Assembly (NCBI RefSeq): GCF_000711965.1
Contig: NZ_JONS01000014.1
Coordinates: 41,416-105,415 of the forward strand
Source: Actinomyces israelii DSM 43320
GTDB taxonomy: Bacteria > Actinomycetota > Actinomycetes > Actinomycetales > Actinomycetaceae
Length of the DNA: 64,000 bases
Direction of reading: 5' to 3'
Part shown: piece by piece, positions 18,792 through 27,377 of the stretch
Position numbering within the stretch: position 1 is the stretch's first letter
Layout of the letters: every line of letters starts with the position of its first letter
Translations under genes and position numbers: made by a program
The notes under the pieces: model-generated
Databases searched by the model: none
Told to the model about the DNA's origin: nothing
The model's input: the letters and a program-made list of their open reading frames with translations, nothing else

Positions 18792-20480
18792 TCAGTCCGC
18801 CCCGACCCGCTCGCGCAGTCTCAGGGCCATCCACAGGTTGGAGCGCACCGTGGCGTCGTCCAGGTCGACGCCGAGGGCCCGGCGCAGGCGCCGGATGCGC
18901 TGCGGCAGGGAGTTGCGGTGGATGCCGAGCCGCGAGGCCACCCGCCCCGTGGCGCCGCCCTCGGCGAGGTAGGCCTCCAGGAGCTCCAGGAGCTCGGGCC
19001 GCTCCGCGACAGCGCGCAGCTGAGCCGTCACGAGGACGCGGGCGTCGGCCGGGGAGATGAGGTCGATGGCGTCCACGCCGCCCAGGCTCCCCCAGTCGCG
19101 CACCTGTCCGGTGCCGCGGGCGCCCCGGGCGGCGTGGGCGGCCTGGGCCCGCGCCTGCGAGAGGGTCTCGATGCGCCCGGGGGCGCTGACCCCGATCCTC
19201 ATGGCGCCAAGGGCGGCGGTCAGGGCGGCCCGCGCCCCTGTCGCGGAGGCCGGGCCGCGGCCGCCCGCCGCGGCCGCGCCCGCCCTTCTCGGCGGGGCGA
19301 GCAGCCGGTCCACCGCCGTCGCCGGGCCGGCCAGGAGGACTCCCTCGGAGACGTCAGGGCTGTCAGGGCTGTCAGGGCCGTCAGGGCTGTCAGGGCCGTC
19401 GCCGCCGTCGACCCGCGTCGCCGGAGCCCACACCAGGCAGCCCGCCGGGCCCGACGCTCCCGTCCCGCCCTCGGCAGCGCGGGCCAGGGCCTGGAGAAGC
19501 GCCGGGCCCCGCCCCTCCTCGCCCAGGGCGACGGCAATGCGCCAGGTGCCGGTGCGCCCCAGGGCCTGGCAGCCGGGCACCTGCCCGAGCACCGCCAGCC
19601 CCTCCCGGATCCGGCCCTCCAGGAGGTGGCGCAGGCCGGCGGCGCGCAGGTCCGCGAGCACCGCCGCCCGCCCCCGGGAGGACTCCTCGGCGAGGTTGAG
19701 CAGAGACCACGAGAGCTCGACCGCCAGGTGCACCGGGCCGGCCTCGTCCCGGTCGACGGCGGTGACGAGGTAGGTGCCCGGCTCCCCGGTCAGCCCTATG
19801 GGGCGCACTGTCAGGCGGACCCTCCCCTCCTCCACGCCGGCGGCGCCGCGCAGCCCGCGGGACCGGATCCGGGAGATCGTCTCGACGACGAGGCGCTCGT
19901 CGAGGAGGCTGCCGACGCCGTAGGGCCCCGACAGCGCCTGGCCGTGCGCGGAGTACAGGGCCGCCTCGCCGTGGACGCAGGCCGCCAGCGCGCGCAGGAC
20001 GGCCACGTCGCTGCCGCGGGCGGCCGCCCTGGTCAGCTGGGCCAGGACGAGGCGGTCGTCGGCGCGCTCGCCGGAGGAGCCGGGCTCGCCGCCGCGCGGC
20101 TGGCCGGCGCCGACGCGCCGGCTGATGGCCGTGAAGGACACCTCGTGGGGGACCTCGAGGAGGTTGAGGCCGCCGCGCTCGCAGGCGCGCCTGAGCTCTA
20201 GGGGGATGGCCTGGAAGGCGATGCCGGTGCCCAGGCCGAGGGCTGCGGCACCGCCCTCGACGAGCTCGTCGGCGTAGGACGCCCAGACCGCGGCCGGCAC
20301 CCCGGCCATCGCCAGCCCCGTCGTGAGGACCAGCTCGCTGCCCTCCAGGTAGGAGGCCGGGTGCAGGAGCTCGGTGGCGGCCACCCACTCGACCCGCCGC
20401 TCGGGATCCGGCAGGTGGACGGCGCGCAGGCGCAGGCGGGGATCGGCGAGGAGCTGAGCGACGGTGACCATGTCGGGCAT
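18792..20480 (-). CDS. PucR-family transcriptional regulator of the GABA cluster
   Basis: A 562-residue regulator. The N-terminal PucR-type domain (about 1-130) includes RLRAVHLPDPERRVEWVAAT and LVLTTGLAMAG. A long middle region is GGDEF-like in placement, and a C-terminal helix-turn-helix of the HTH_30 type (about 495-560) reads LAEGGATGRVASRLGIHRNS followed by LPQRIRRLRRALGVDLDD. Related regulators control purine, proline and GABA use. Divergent orientation to gabT, and its position directly behind the aldehyde dehydrogenase operon, make both units likely targets. A perfect inverted repeat lies in the divergent gap (20611-20623). A tandem 9-bp repeat within the gene encodes a short SPD/GPD run in the middle region. 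Confidence 0.88.
   Translation of the reverse strand: MPDMVTVAQLLADPRLRLRAVHLPDPERRVEWVAATELLHPASYLEGSELVLTTGLAMAGVPAAVWASYADELVEGGAAALGLGTGIAFQAIPLELRRACERGGLNLLEVPHEVSFTAISRRVGAGQPRGGEPGSSGERADDRLVLAQLTRAAARGSDVAVLRALAACVHGEAALYSAHGQALSGPYGVGSLLDERLVVETISRIRSRGLRGAAGVEEGRVRLTVRPIGLTGEPGTYLVTAVDRDEAGPVHLAVELSWSLLNLAEESSRGRAAVLADLRAAGLRHLLEGRIREGLAVLGQVPGCQALGRTGTWRIAVALGEEGRGPALLQALARAAEGGTGASGPAGCLVWAPATRVDGGDGPDSPDGPDSPDSPDVSEGVLLAGPATAVDRLLAPPRRAGAAAAGGRGPASATGARAALTAALGAMRIGVSAPGRIETLSQARAQAAHAARGARGTGQVRDWGSLGGVDAIDLISPADARVLVTAQLRAVAERPELLELLEAYLAEGGATGRVASRLGIHRNSLPQRIRRLRRALGVDLDDATVRSNLWMALRLRERVGAD
19353..19397 (-). repeat. In-frame 9-bp tandem repeat inside the PucR gene
   Basis: Five head-to-tail copies of GTCAGGGCT or GTCAGGGCC on the plus strand. 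In the PucR frame they encode a DGPDSPDSPD-like run in a non-conserved linker. Copy-number change would keep the frame. Confidence 0.85.
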
Positions 20481-20610
20481 CCAAGCACACCCCCGGGGTC
20501 GTCCGCCTGCGCGAACGGCCGCTCGGGGCCCCGCGGCGGGGCGGCGGGGGTCTCAGCCGCTCTCGCGGCCGCACCCGAAGTGCATGTCGCACACCAGAGG
20601 GCGCCCACAT

Positions 20611-20623
20611 GAGCATATTGCTC
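20611..20623. promoter_or_regulatory. Inverted repeat between pucR-like gene and gabT
   Basis: GAGCA-TAT-TGCTC, perfect 5-bp arms around a 3-base centre, in the 287-base gap between the divergent regulator and gabT. Placed between two divergent promoters it is a candidate PucR operator. The rest of the gap showed no gene. Confidence 0.45.
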
Positions 20624-20767
20624 CGGATGGCGGGGGCTGTGCCGTGCTTGACTTCCTGGTGCGCCGGGCCCGCACGCGATGCCAGCGCTGTCACCGCCGC
20701 CCTCGGCGCACAACGCCCGGCACGAGCCGCACGGCCTGTACACAGCCCCGACGAGGAAGGCACGACG

Positions 20768-22093
20768 ATGACGACACTGCCCCAGGACGAGCTCATCTCC
20801 ACCCCCATGCCCGGACCCAGGGCGCGGGCGCTGGCCGAGCGGGCGCGAGACGCCGTGCCCCGCGCCATGAGCGCGGCCATGCCCACCTTCGCCGCCGCCA
20901 CCGACCGCGGCATCCTCGAGGACGTCGACGGCAACCGGCTGATCGACTTCGGCTCCGGCATCGGGGTGACGACGGTCGGCGGCGCCGCCGCCCCCGTCGC
21001 CTCCGCCGTCCGCGACCAGGTCGACCGCCTGACGCACACATCCTTCGCCGTGACCCGTTACGAGAGCTACATCGCGGTCGCCGAGCGCCTCAACGCCCTG
21101 ACCCCCGGCGACTTCCCCAAGCGCACGGCCCTGTTCAACTCCGGTGCGGAGGCGGTGGAGAACGCCGTCAAGCTCGCCCGCAGGCACACTGGGCGCCAGG
21201 CCGTCGTCTGCTTCGACCACGCCTTCCACGGGCGCACCGCCCTGACCATGGGGCTGACCGCCAAGGCCGCCCCCTACAAGGCCGGCTTCGGGCCCTTCCC
21301 CCCCGAGCTCTACCGGGTGCCCGGCTCCTACCCCTTCCGCGACGGGCTCGACGGGCCGGAGGCGGCCGAGCGCACCATCGCCCGGATCGAGGCGCAGATC
21401 GGCGCCGAGCAGGTGGCCTGCGTCATTATCGAGCCCATCCAGGGCGAGGGCGGCTTCGTCGTCCCCGCGCCCGGCTTCCTGCGCGCCCTCCAGCAGTGGT
21501 GCGCGGCCAGCGGCGCGGTCCTCATCGTCGACGAGATCCAGTCCGGCATGGCTCGCACAGGCCGCTGGTTCGCCTGCGAGCACGACGACGTCGTCCCCGA
21601 CCTGGTCACGATCGCCAAGGGCGTCGCCGGGGGCCTGCCGCTGTCCGCCGTCACCGGCCGCGCCGAGATCATGGACTGCGCCGGGCCCGGCTCCCTGGGC
21701 GGCACCTACGGCGGCAACCCGGTGGCCTGCGCCGCCGCCCTGGCGGTCCTCGACATGATCGAGGACGAGGACCTGGCCTCCCGCGCCCGCCGCATCGAGC
21801 AGATCGGCCTGGAGATCCTGCGCGGCTGGCGGTCCGAGGACCCCCGCGTCGGCGACGTCCGCGGGCGCGGCGCCATGCTCGCCCTGGAGCTCATCGACCC
21901 GGGCACGGGGCGCCCCGACGCCGCCCTGACCGGCGAGGTGGCCGCCCGCGCCCGCGAGCGGGGGGTCATCGTCCTGACCTGCGGCACGGACTCCAACGTC
22001 ATCCGTCTCCTGCCGCCGCTGACCATGCCCGACGACCTCCTGCGCCGGGGCCTGGCCATCATCCACGACGCCCTGGCGTCCGCCCGCGCCTGA
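20768..22093 (+). CDS. gabT: 4-aminobutyrate aminotransferase
   Basis: A 441-residue class III aminotransferase that transfers the amino group of GABA to 2-oxoglutarate, giving succinate semialdehyde. The GabT pattern is clear: YRNEFNSGAEAVENAVKLAR-type sequence appears as ALFNSGAEAVENAVKLARRH, then FDHAFHGRTALTMGLTAK, the Asp in LIVDEIQSGMARTG, and the PLP lysine in VTIAKGVAGGLPLSAVTGRA. ATG 20768 follows GAGGAAGG at good spacing; longer in-frame starts exist upstream but lack signals. It is followed after 30 bases by gabD and is divergent from the PucR-type regulator, forming the second half of the GABA pathway. Confidence 0.95.
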   Translation: MTTLPQDELISTPMPGPRARALAERARDAVPRAMSAAMPTFAAATDRGILEDVDGNRLIDFGSGIGVTTVGGAAAPVASAVRDQVDRLTHTSFAVTRYESYIAVAERLNALTPGDFPKRTALFNSGAEAVENAVKLARRHTGRQAVVCFDHAFHGRTALTMGLTAKAAPYKAGFGPFPPELYRVPGSYPFRDGLDGPEAAERTIARIEAQIGAEQVACVIIEPIQGEGGFVVPAPGFLRALQQWCAASGAVLIVDEIQSGMARTGRWFACEHDDVVPDLVTIAKGVAGGLPLSAVTGRAEIMDCAGPGSLGGTYGGNPVACAAALAVLDMIEDEDLASRARRIEQIGLEILRGWRSEDPRVGDVRGRGAMLALELIDPGTGRPDAALTGEVAARARERGVIVLTCGTDSNVIRLLPPLTMPDDLLRRGLAIIHDALASARA

Positions 22094-22123
22094 GCACCCC
22101 CTGAGAACCGAGGAGGAACCGAT

Positions 22124-23617
22124 ATGACCTACCGAACCCTTGAGGCCGCGCCCCGCCTGAGCGGCGTCCTGTCCGACATCGACGCCCGGGAGGGCCTGCT
22201 CATCGGCGGTGCGATGCGGGCCGCCTCCGACCACGGCTCATTCGACGTCGTCGACCCGGCCTGCGGAGAGCCCTTCGCGACCGTCGCCGACGCCACCTTG
22301 GAGGACGCGCGGGCCGCCGTCGACGCCGCCGCCGCGGCCCTGCCCGCATGGGGCGCGACGGCGCCCCGCCTGCGCGGGGAGCTCTTGCGCTCGCTGTTCT
22401 CGCTCATGATCGACGCCGAGGACGACCTGGCGGCCCTCATCAGCGCCGAGAACGGCAAGTCGCTCGCCGACGCCCTGGGCGAGGTCCGCTACGCCGCCGA
22501 GTTCTTCCGCTGGTTCTCCGAGGAGGCGGTGCGCACCGAGGGCGGCTTCGGCCCCTCCCCGGCCGGAGGCACCCGCACGCTGGTCACCCACCGGCCCATC
22601 GGGGTGGTCGCCATGATCACGCCCTGGAACTTCCCGGCCGCCATGGCGACCCGGAAGATCGCCCCGGCGCTGGCCGCCGGGTGCACCGTCGTCCTCAAGC
22701 CCGCCAGCCTGACGCCCCTGACGGCGGTCGCCCTGGGGCGCCTCATCGAGCGGGCGGGCGTGCCCGCGGGGGTGGTCAACATCCTGCCCTCGACCCGCTC
22801 GGCGCAGATCGCCACGACCTGGCTGGAGGACTCCCGCGTGCGCGCCGTCTCCTTCACCGGCTCGACGCAGGTGGGCAGGACGCTCATGCGCCAGGCGGCG
22901 GACAAGGTCCTGGTCTCCTCCATGGAGCTGGGCGGCAACGCCCCCTTCATCGTGGCCCCGGACACCGATCTCGACGCCGCCGTGGCCGGCGCCGTGCAGG
23001 CCAAGTTCCGCGGGGCCGGCGAGGCGTGCACCGCGGCCAACCGCTTCTACGTGCACGCCGACGTCCACGACGCCTTCGTCGAGCGCCTCGCCCGGGCGGT
23101 GCGGGCCCTGAGGGTCGGCCCGGCCCTGGGACCGGAGGGGTGCGAGATCGGACCGATGATCACGGTGCGGGCCCGCGACGCGATCACCGAGCTCCTCGAG
23201 CGCGCTGTCGCCGCGGGGGCCCGCGTGGCCGCCCGCTCCGAGTGCCCGACGGGGCCCGGGGCGTTCCTCCCGGCGACGATCCTGGCCGGTGTGGCCCCCG
23301 ACGCCGAGATCGTGCGCACGGAGATCTTCGGCCCGGTGGCCCCGGTCATCGCCTGGGATGACGAGGAGCAGATGCTCGGCTGGGCCAACGGCACCGACGC
23401 GGGGCTGGCCTCCTACGTCTTCTCCGGGGACCTGGGGTGGGCGATGCGGTTGGCCGAGAGGCTCGAGTTCGGCATGGTCGGCATCAACCGGGGCCTGGTC
23501 TCGGACCCGGCCGCGCCCTTCGGCGGCCTGAAGGAGTCCGGCATCGGCAGGGAGGGCGCCCGCGAGGGCGTCCGGGAGTTCCAGGAGACCCAGTACTGGT
23601 CGATCGCCTGGGACTGA
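22124..23617 (+). CDS. gabD: Succinate-semialdehyde dehydrogenase
   Basis: A 497-residue aldehyde dehydrogenase that oxidises succinate semialdehyde to succinate. It shows VAMITPWNFPAAMATRKIAP, ALAAGCTVVLKPASLTPLTA, the FTGSTQVGRTL cofactor loop, the catalytic glutamate in SMELGGNAPF and the nucleophile in RGAGEACTAANR. The region around the cysteine (G-E-A-C-T-A) and the closing PFGGLKESGIGREGAREGV are those of GabD. ATG 22124 is preceded by GAGGAGGAA. With gabT it converts GABA into a TCA-cycle intermediate. A possible hairpin terminator follows. Confidence 0.95.
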   Translation: MTYRTLEAAPRLSGVLSDIDAREGLLIGGAMRAASDHGSFDVVDPACGEPFATVADATLEDARAAVDAAAAALPAWGATAPRLRGELLRSLFSLMIDAEDDLAALISAENGKSLADALGEVRYAAEFFRWFSEEAVRTEGGFGPSPAGGTRTLVTHRPIGVVAMITPWNFPAAMATRKIAPALAAGCTVVLKPASLTPLTAVALGRLIERAGVPAGVVNILPSTRSAQIATTWLEDSRVRAVSFTGSTQVGRTLMRQAADKVLVSSMELGGNAPFIVAPDTDLDAAVAGAVQAKFRGAGEACTAANRFYVHADVHDAFVERLARAVRALRVGPALGPEGCEIGPMITVRARDAITELLERAVAAGARVAARSECPTGPGAFLPATILAGVAPDAEIVRTEIFGPVAPVIAWDDEEQMLGWANGTDAGLASYVFSGDLGWAMRLAERLEFGMVGINRGLVSDPAAPFGGLKESGIGREGAREGVREFQETQYWSIAWD

Positions 23618-23633
23618 GGCGCCCCGGCCGGAG

Positions 23634-23664
23634 GGGAGCGCTTTGTGCGAGCGTTGTCGCTCCC
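23634..23664 (+). terminator. Stem-loop after gabD
   Basis: GGGAGCG (23634-23640) pairs with CGCTCCC (23658-23664) across a 17-base loop, 16 bases after the gabD stop and 14 bases before the next GTG start. It could be a terminator or an operator for the downstream regulator. Confidence 0.4.
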
Positions 23665-23678
23665 GCTAGGCTCACCGC

Positions 23679-24407
23679 GTGTCTGATGTCTCTGCGCGCC
23701 TACCGCGCCCCTCATGGGCGGACCTGTCGGCGCGCACCGAGCTGACGGTCGCCCGGCGTCGTGTCCTCGAGCTTATTGAGACGGCCCACCGCCCGATGAC
23801 CGCCGCCGAGGTGGCCTCCGCGCTGGACCTCCATCACAACACCGTGCGCGAGCATCTCGACGCGCTCGTCGACGCCGGTTTCGTCGAGGTCTCCTCCAAG
23901 CCGACGGGCCGGCGCGGCCGCCCTGCGCTGCGCTACGCCTCGACCGCCCCGAACCCGGAGGAGGTCCTGGACTCCTACCTCACCCTGCTCGACGCCGTCG
24001 CCGAGACGCTGGGCACCGGCCCCCGGGCTCACGAGCTCGCGCTGGCGATCGGGCGGCGCTGGGCGCAGATGACGCCGTCGGTGCAGGATGTTGGGGACTC
24101 CGGCCAGGGCGCCGGCCCGACCCGGCGCACCGCGGGCCTCCTGCCGGCCCTGTCCATGATGGGCTTCGCGCCCGAGCCCCACGGGGACGCCCTCGTCCTC
24201 AAGGCGTGCCCGCTGGTGTCCCGCGGCCGGACCCCCCACCCGCTGGTGTGCGTCATGCACGAGGGCTACCTCAACGAGGTCTACGAGCGCGCGGGCCTGC
24301 ACCGCTCCTCCGCCGGCGAGACCGGCGCGCGCACCCGCCTGACGCTGGTGCCGCTGTGCGAGGACGGCTGCCGCGTCGTCGTCGAGCACGGGGAGGCGCC
24401 CGCCTGA
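23679..24407 (+). CDS. HTH transcriptional regulator with C-terminal cysteine cluster
   Basis: A 242-residue protein with an N-terminal winged helix (residues 22-90: PMTAAEVASALDLHHNTVRE and a GRRGRPALRY wing). A sensor domain carries C177 (LKACPLV), C191 (LVCVMHEG), C227 and C231 (LCEDGCRVV). The arrangement resembles the SufR/ArsR-like regulators of actinobacteria, in which C-terminal cysteines bind an Fe-S cluster or metal. It is convergent with the copper nitrite reductase and 62 bases downstream of gabD, so it may sense iron-sulfur status, NO or copper and control the adjacent nitrite-reduction genes. GTG start at 23679; an ATG lies two codons on. The ligand is inference. Confidence 0.8.
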   Translation: MSDVSARLPRPSWADLSARTELTVARRRVLELIETAHRPMTAAEVASALDLHHNTVREHLDALVDAGFVEVSSKPTGRRGRPALRYASTAPNPEEVLDSYLTLLDAVAETLGTGPRAHELALAIGRRWAQMTPSVQDVGDSGQGAGPTRRTAGLLPALSMMGFAPEPHGDALVLKACPLVSRGRTPHPLVCVMHEGYLNEVYERAGLHRSSAGETGARTRLTLVPLCEDGCRVVVEHGEAPA

Positions 24408-24430
24408 GCGGGTCCCGCCCGTCCCGCCCA

Positions 24431-26005
24431 CTACGCGACAACCAGCCTCCCCATGGCGCCCTTCTCCATGTCGGCGAAGGAGTGGGAGACGAACGTGTAG
24501 GTGCCGGGCTCGGCCGGCACGGCCTCGACGAAGCCGCCCTGGGCGGGCTGCAGGCCCAGGGCCTGCCCGCCGCCGGACCACGCGGCGCCGATCCGGCCTG
24601 GTCCCCCGAGGCTCCAGGCCCCCTCGAGGAACACCTGGTCGAACTGGAGCCCGACGCAGTGGAAGCTCATGGGCTCCGACGGCCCGGCGTTGAGGACCCA
24701 GAAGCGGATGCGCTCACCGGGCCTGGCGGGCAGCGGCCGGTCGCGGTACTGGAATGCGATGCCGTTGAAGGCGAACAGGTCGGGCGTCTTGGCGGCGACC
24801 TTGGCCGCATCGGTCTGCCCGCCCTCGGGGCCCAGGTAGATCTCGGACTGGACCAGGAGGTACTCGTGGTCGACCCCGCCCAGGCCGGGCGGGTCGATAA
24901 TGACGGCGCCGTGCATGCCGCCGGCCAGGTGCACGCTCATAGGCGCCGTCGAGCAGTGGTAGAGCCAGATGCCCGCGCGCTGGGCGACGAACTCGTAGAC
25001 GAGCCGCTCCCCGGGGTTGATCGAGCGCATGACCCCGTCCGGGGAGACGACGCCGGCGTGAAGGTCGAGGGAGTGGCTCATGGTGCCGTCGTTGACCAGG
25101 GTGATCCTGAAGGTGTCGCCCACCCTGCCGCGCAGCACCGGCCCGGGGACCCGGCCGTTGAAGGTCAGGCGCCTCTGGGTGACCCCGCCGCCGACGTAGC
25201 CGACGGGCTCGGTGACGGTGAAGGTGTGCTCGTGGAGAGTGCCCGTCCCGGCCGCGGGCAGGACGGCGTCGAAGGCGGGGACGTCGTCGGGCAGGACCGC
25301 CGAGTAGTCGGGCACCGCGTCGTCGGAGTCGTCGGAGGGGCCGCCGGCCGGGGCCGCCGGGCCGCCGAGGTCGCCGTGGCCCTCGTGGCCCGCCGCAGTG
25401 CTCTGGGCGCCGGTCGTGACGTGGAAGACCATGCCCTGCGCACGGTGCCCGGCGACCGAGCACCAGCCCTCCAGCGGTCCGGCCACGACGCCCGCATCCA
25501 GGGTGCCGGTGGCCCCCGCCGCGACGCGCCCGGTGGTGGCGGTGCCGCCGTCCGAGACCTCGACGACGAGGTCGTGGACCTGGTCGGAGGTGTTGCTCAG
25601 GGTGATGACGAGCCGGTCGCCGGGGGAGACCGTGACGGTGTCGGGCACGAAGCGCATGCCCTCAACACTGACGGCGGCCTCGACGGTCCTGCCCGTGGCG
25701 GTCACCGCACGCGTCCCCACCCCGCGGCCGCCGACCGCGGCGCCCACGACGACGGCCGCCCCGGCGGTGAGCAGCCCGAAGAGCGCGCCGCGGCGGTCGA
25801 CGGCGCGTGCGTCCCGGCGGGCGTCCTCGGCGTCCTGCGCGGAGGCGGCGCGACGGCCGCGGCCGACGGCCGGGGCCGTGCCGGAGGTCACGGCCCCGCG
25901 GTGCACCCGGCCGCGGCCGGACTGGCCGCCGGCTCTGGCGGAGCCGGCGGACCGGCCGGGGCCGGCGCCGGTGGCGTCGGAATCGGCGGGGGGCTTGTCA
26001 CTCAT
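24431..26005 (-). CDS. nirK: Copper-containing nitrite reductase (NirK/AniA type) with extra N-terminal cupredoxin
   Basis: A 524-residue exported cuproprotein. Residues 1-68 are a Gly/Ala/Arg-rich cytoplasmic leader. A twin-Arg or anchor segment follows at 71-93 (RRGALFGLLTAGAAVVVGAA). Residues about 108-198 form a cupredoxin with type 1 ligands H144, C182, H187 and M192. Residues 250-524 are a two-domain nitrite reductase: type 1 site H311, C351, H359, M364; type 2 site H316, H350 and H449; proton-relay Asp D314 (HSLDLH). It would reduce nitrite to NO outside the membrane. The upstream membrane-protein gene overlaps it by 8 bases. I could not place the second catalytic histidine of NirK with confidence, so a related multicopper oxidase remains possible. 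Confidence 0.85.
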   Translation of the reverse strand: MSDKPPADSDATGAGPGRSAGSARAGGQSGRGRVHRGAVTSGTAPAVGRGRRAASAQDAEDARRDARAVDRRGALFGLLTAGAAVVVGAAVGGRGVGTRAVTATGRTVEAAVSVEGMRFVPDTVTVSPGDRLVITLSNTSDQVHDLVVEVSDGGTATTGRVAAGATGTLDAGVVAGPLEGWCSVAGHRAQGMVFHVTTGAQSTAAGHEGHGDLGGPAAPAGGPSDDSDDAVPDYSAVLPDDVPAFDAVLPAAGTGTLHEHTFTVTEPVGYVGGGVTQRRLTFNGRVPGPVLRGRVGDTFRITLVNDGTMSHSLDLHAGVVSPDGVMRSINPGERLVYEFVAQRAGIWLYHCSTAPMSVHLAGGMHGAVIIDPPGLGGVDHEYLLVQSEIYLGPEGGQTDAAKVAAKTPDLFAFNGIAFQYRDRPLPARPGERIRFWVLNAGPSEPMSFHCVGLQFDQVFLEGAWSLGGPGRIGAAWSGGGQALGLQPAQGGFVEAVPAEPGTYTFVSHSFADMEKGAMGRLVVA

Positions 26006-27374
26006 CTGCTCTCTCCCGAATACTCTCCTGAGCTTGAGGGGGCTCCTGAGCTTGAGGGAGCCGGTGCGCGGCGGGGCTCCGGCCGGGTCCCGGCCGCGGG
26101 GACGGCCCGCGGCTGCGGCGCACGGCCTCGCGCACGCTCATCCCCATGCCGACCGGGACGTAGGCGGCAACGGCTCCCGCGGTGACCGCCCCGCTCAGGC
26201 GCACCTCCCAGGGCAGGGCGGTCAGCAGCGCCAGGGCGAGGCAGGCGTTGGCGGCGACGACGCGGTAGGCGGCCGCACGGTCCATGATGGCGTTGGTCGC
26301 GCGCGTGGTCGCCGGGCCGCCGCCGAGCATGACGGGGCTGAGGTAGCTCAGGGCCCCGGCGAGAACCTGCAGGGCGAAGCCCGCCGCCAGGAGCACGCGC
26401 ACGCCGTGGATGACCTCCCGGGCGGCGGCGGCCCGGTCGGCGGGCCCGGCGTCGCCGAGTGCCAGGGCCCCGACGCCCGTGCCGATGCGCACCACGCCGA
26501 TGAGGAACCAGGTGACCGCGGCCGTGGCCGAGGCGGTGGCGAAGGAGGTGGGCGGCACGCGCCGAGCGCTCCTGGCCGCTGGCACGATGACGCCGCACGC
26601 CCCGGCCAGGTAGACGGCCGTGCCGAGCGCGGCCAGCGGCGCGAGCGCCCCGGAGGCCGCCACGAGCGCGGTGCCGGCCACGAGCAGGGGCAGTCCGCGG
26701 GCACTCCAGCGCGGCGCCCCGGGCTCCATCTTGGTGCGCAGCATGGTGGGCCACAGCACGGTGAGCGTGCCGAGCACGGTGGTGCCGACGAAGCCCAGGA
26801 GCATGGTGGTCGTGTGGGCGACGTAGAGGATGTCGGACAGGTGGGCGCGGCCGCGGGCCCCGGCCCGGCTGGTGAGGTAGCCGAGGGCGGCGCCGAGCGC
26901 GAGGAGCGTCAGGGCGACGGCGTAGTGGATCGCCAGGGCCGCCAGGCGCGGCGCGACGGCGCGGCGGTACTGCACCGCGATGGCCAGTGCGCCCGTCAGG
27001 GCGGCGAGCGCGACGACCGTGGCGCCGACCATGGTCAGGGCGGACAGGCTCGCGGTGGTCCCCGCCAGGACGAGCGCCGTGCCCGCGCCGTGGGCGTACA
27101 GCCGGGCGTCGAGCAGGGCGGCCCCGCCCAGCGCCGGGCGGTGCAGCAGGGTGTCGGCGAAGTGCGCCGACCACACCGTGATCGCCGAGCCGATGCCGCC
27201 GAGCATGAGGGCGTGCAGGGGCAGCCACGTTCCCCAGGAGCCCAGCGGTCCGCCGATGACCAGGACGGCGAGCACGGCGGCGACCACGATCCAGGCCACG
27301 ACGAGGCTGTTGCGCCGCACCTGGGTGCTGCGGCGAGACGGCTTGCGGGCGGGGCGCCCGCCTGAGGCGGGCAC
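25998..27374 (-). CDS. Polytopic membrane protein of the nitrite-reductase operon
   Basis: A 458-residue protein with about 11 to 12 transmembrane helices. Histidines recur at helix ends: LHALMLGGIGSAITVWSAHF, LYAHGAGTALVLAG, AIHYAVALTLLALG and YVAHTTTMLLGFVGTTVLGT. The pattern recalls NnrS and heme-copper-oxidase-like membrane domains. From memory of the family, some actinobacterial NirK proteins carry such a domain fused at the N-terminus; here it is a separate gene overlapping nirK by 8 bases. It probably delivers electrons or anchors the reductase. The C-terminal tail contains a duplicated PQAQE motif encoded by an 18-bp repeat. Starts at ATG 27374, only 3 bases after the preceding gene's stop. 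Confidence 0.72.
   Translation of the reverse strand: MPASGGRPARKPSRRSTQVRRNSLVVAWIVVAAVLAVLVIGGPLGSWGTWLPLHALMLGGIGSAITVWSAHFADTLLHRPALGGAALLDARLYAHGAGTALVLAGTTASLSALTMVGATVVALAALTGALAIAVQYRRAVAPRLAALAIHYAVALTLLALGAALGYLTSRAGARGRAHLSDILYVAHTTTMLLGFVGTTVLGTLTVLWPTMLRTKMEPGAPRWSARGLPLLVAGTALVAASGALAPLAALGTAVYLAGACGVIVPAARSARRVPPTSFATASATAAVTWFLIGVVRIGTGVGALALGDAGPADRAAAAREVIHGVRVLLAAGFALQVLAGALSYLSPVMLGGGPATTRATNAIMDRAAAYRVVAANACLALALLTALPWEVRLSGAVTAGAVAAYVPVGMGMSVREAVRRSRGPSPRPGPGRSPAAHRLPQAQEPPQAQESIRERADE
26025..26060 (-). repeat. Two-copy 18-bp tandem repeat at the end of the membrane-protein gene
   Basis: CTCCTGAGCTTGAGGGGG is followed directly by a copy differing at one base. In frame it doubles a six-residue PQAQEP/S element at the extreme C-terminus. 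Confidence 0.85.
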
Positions 27375-27377
27375 GGC

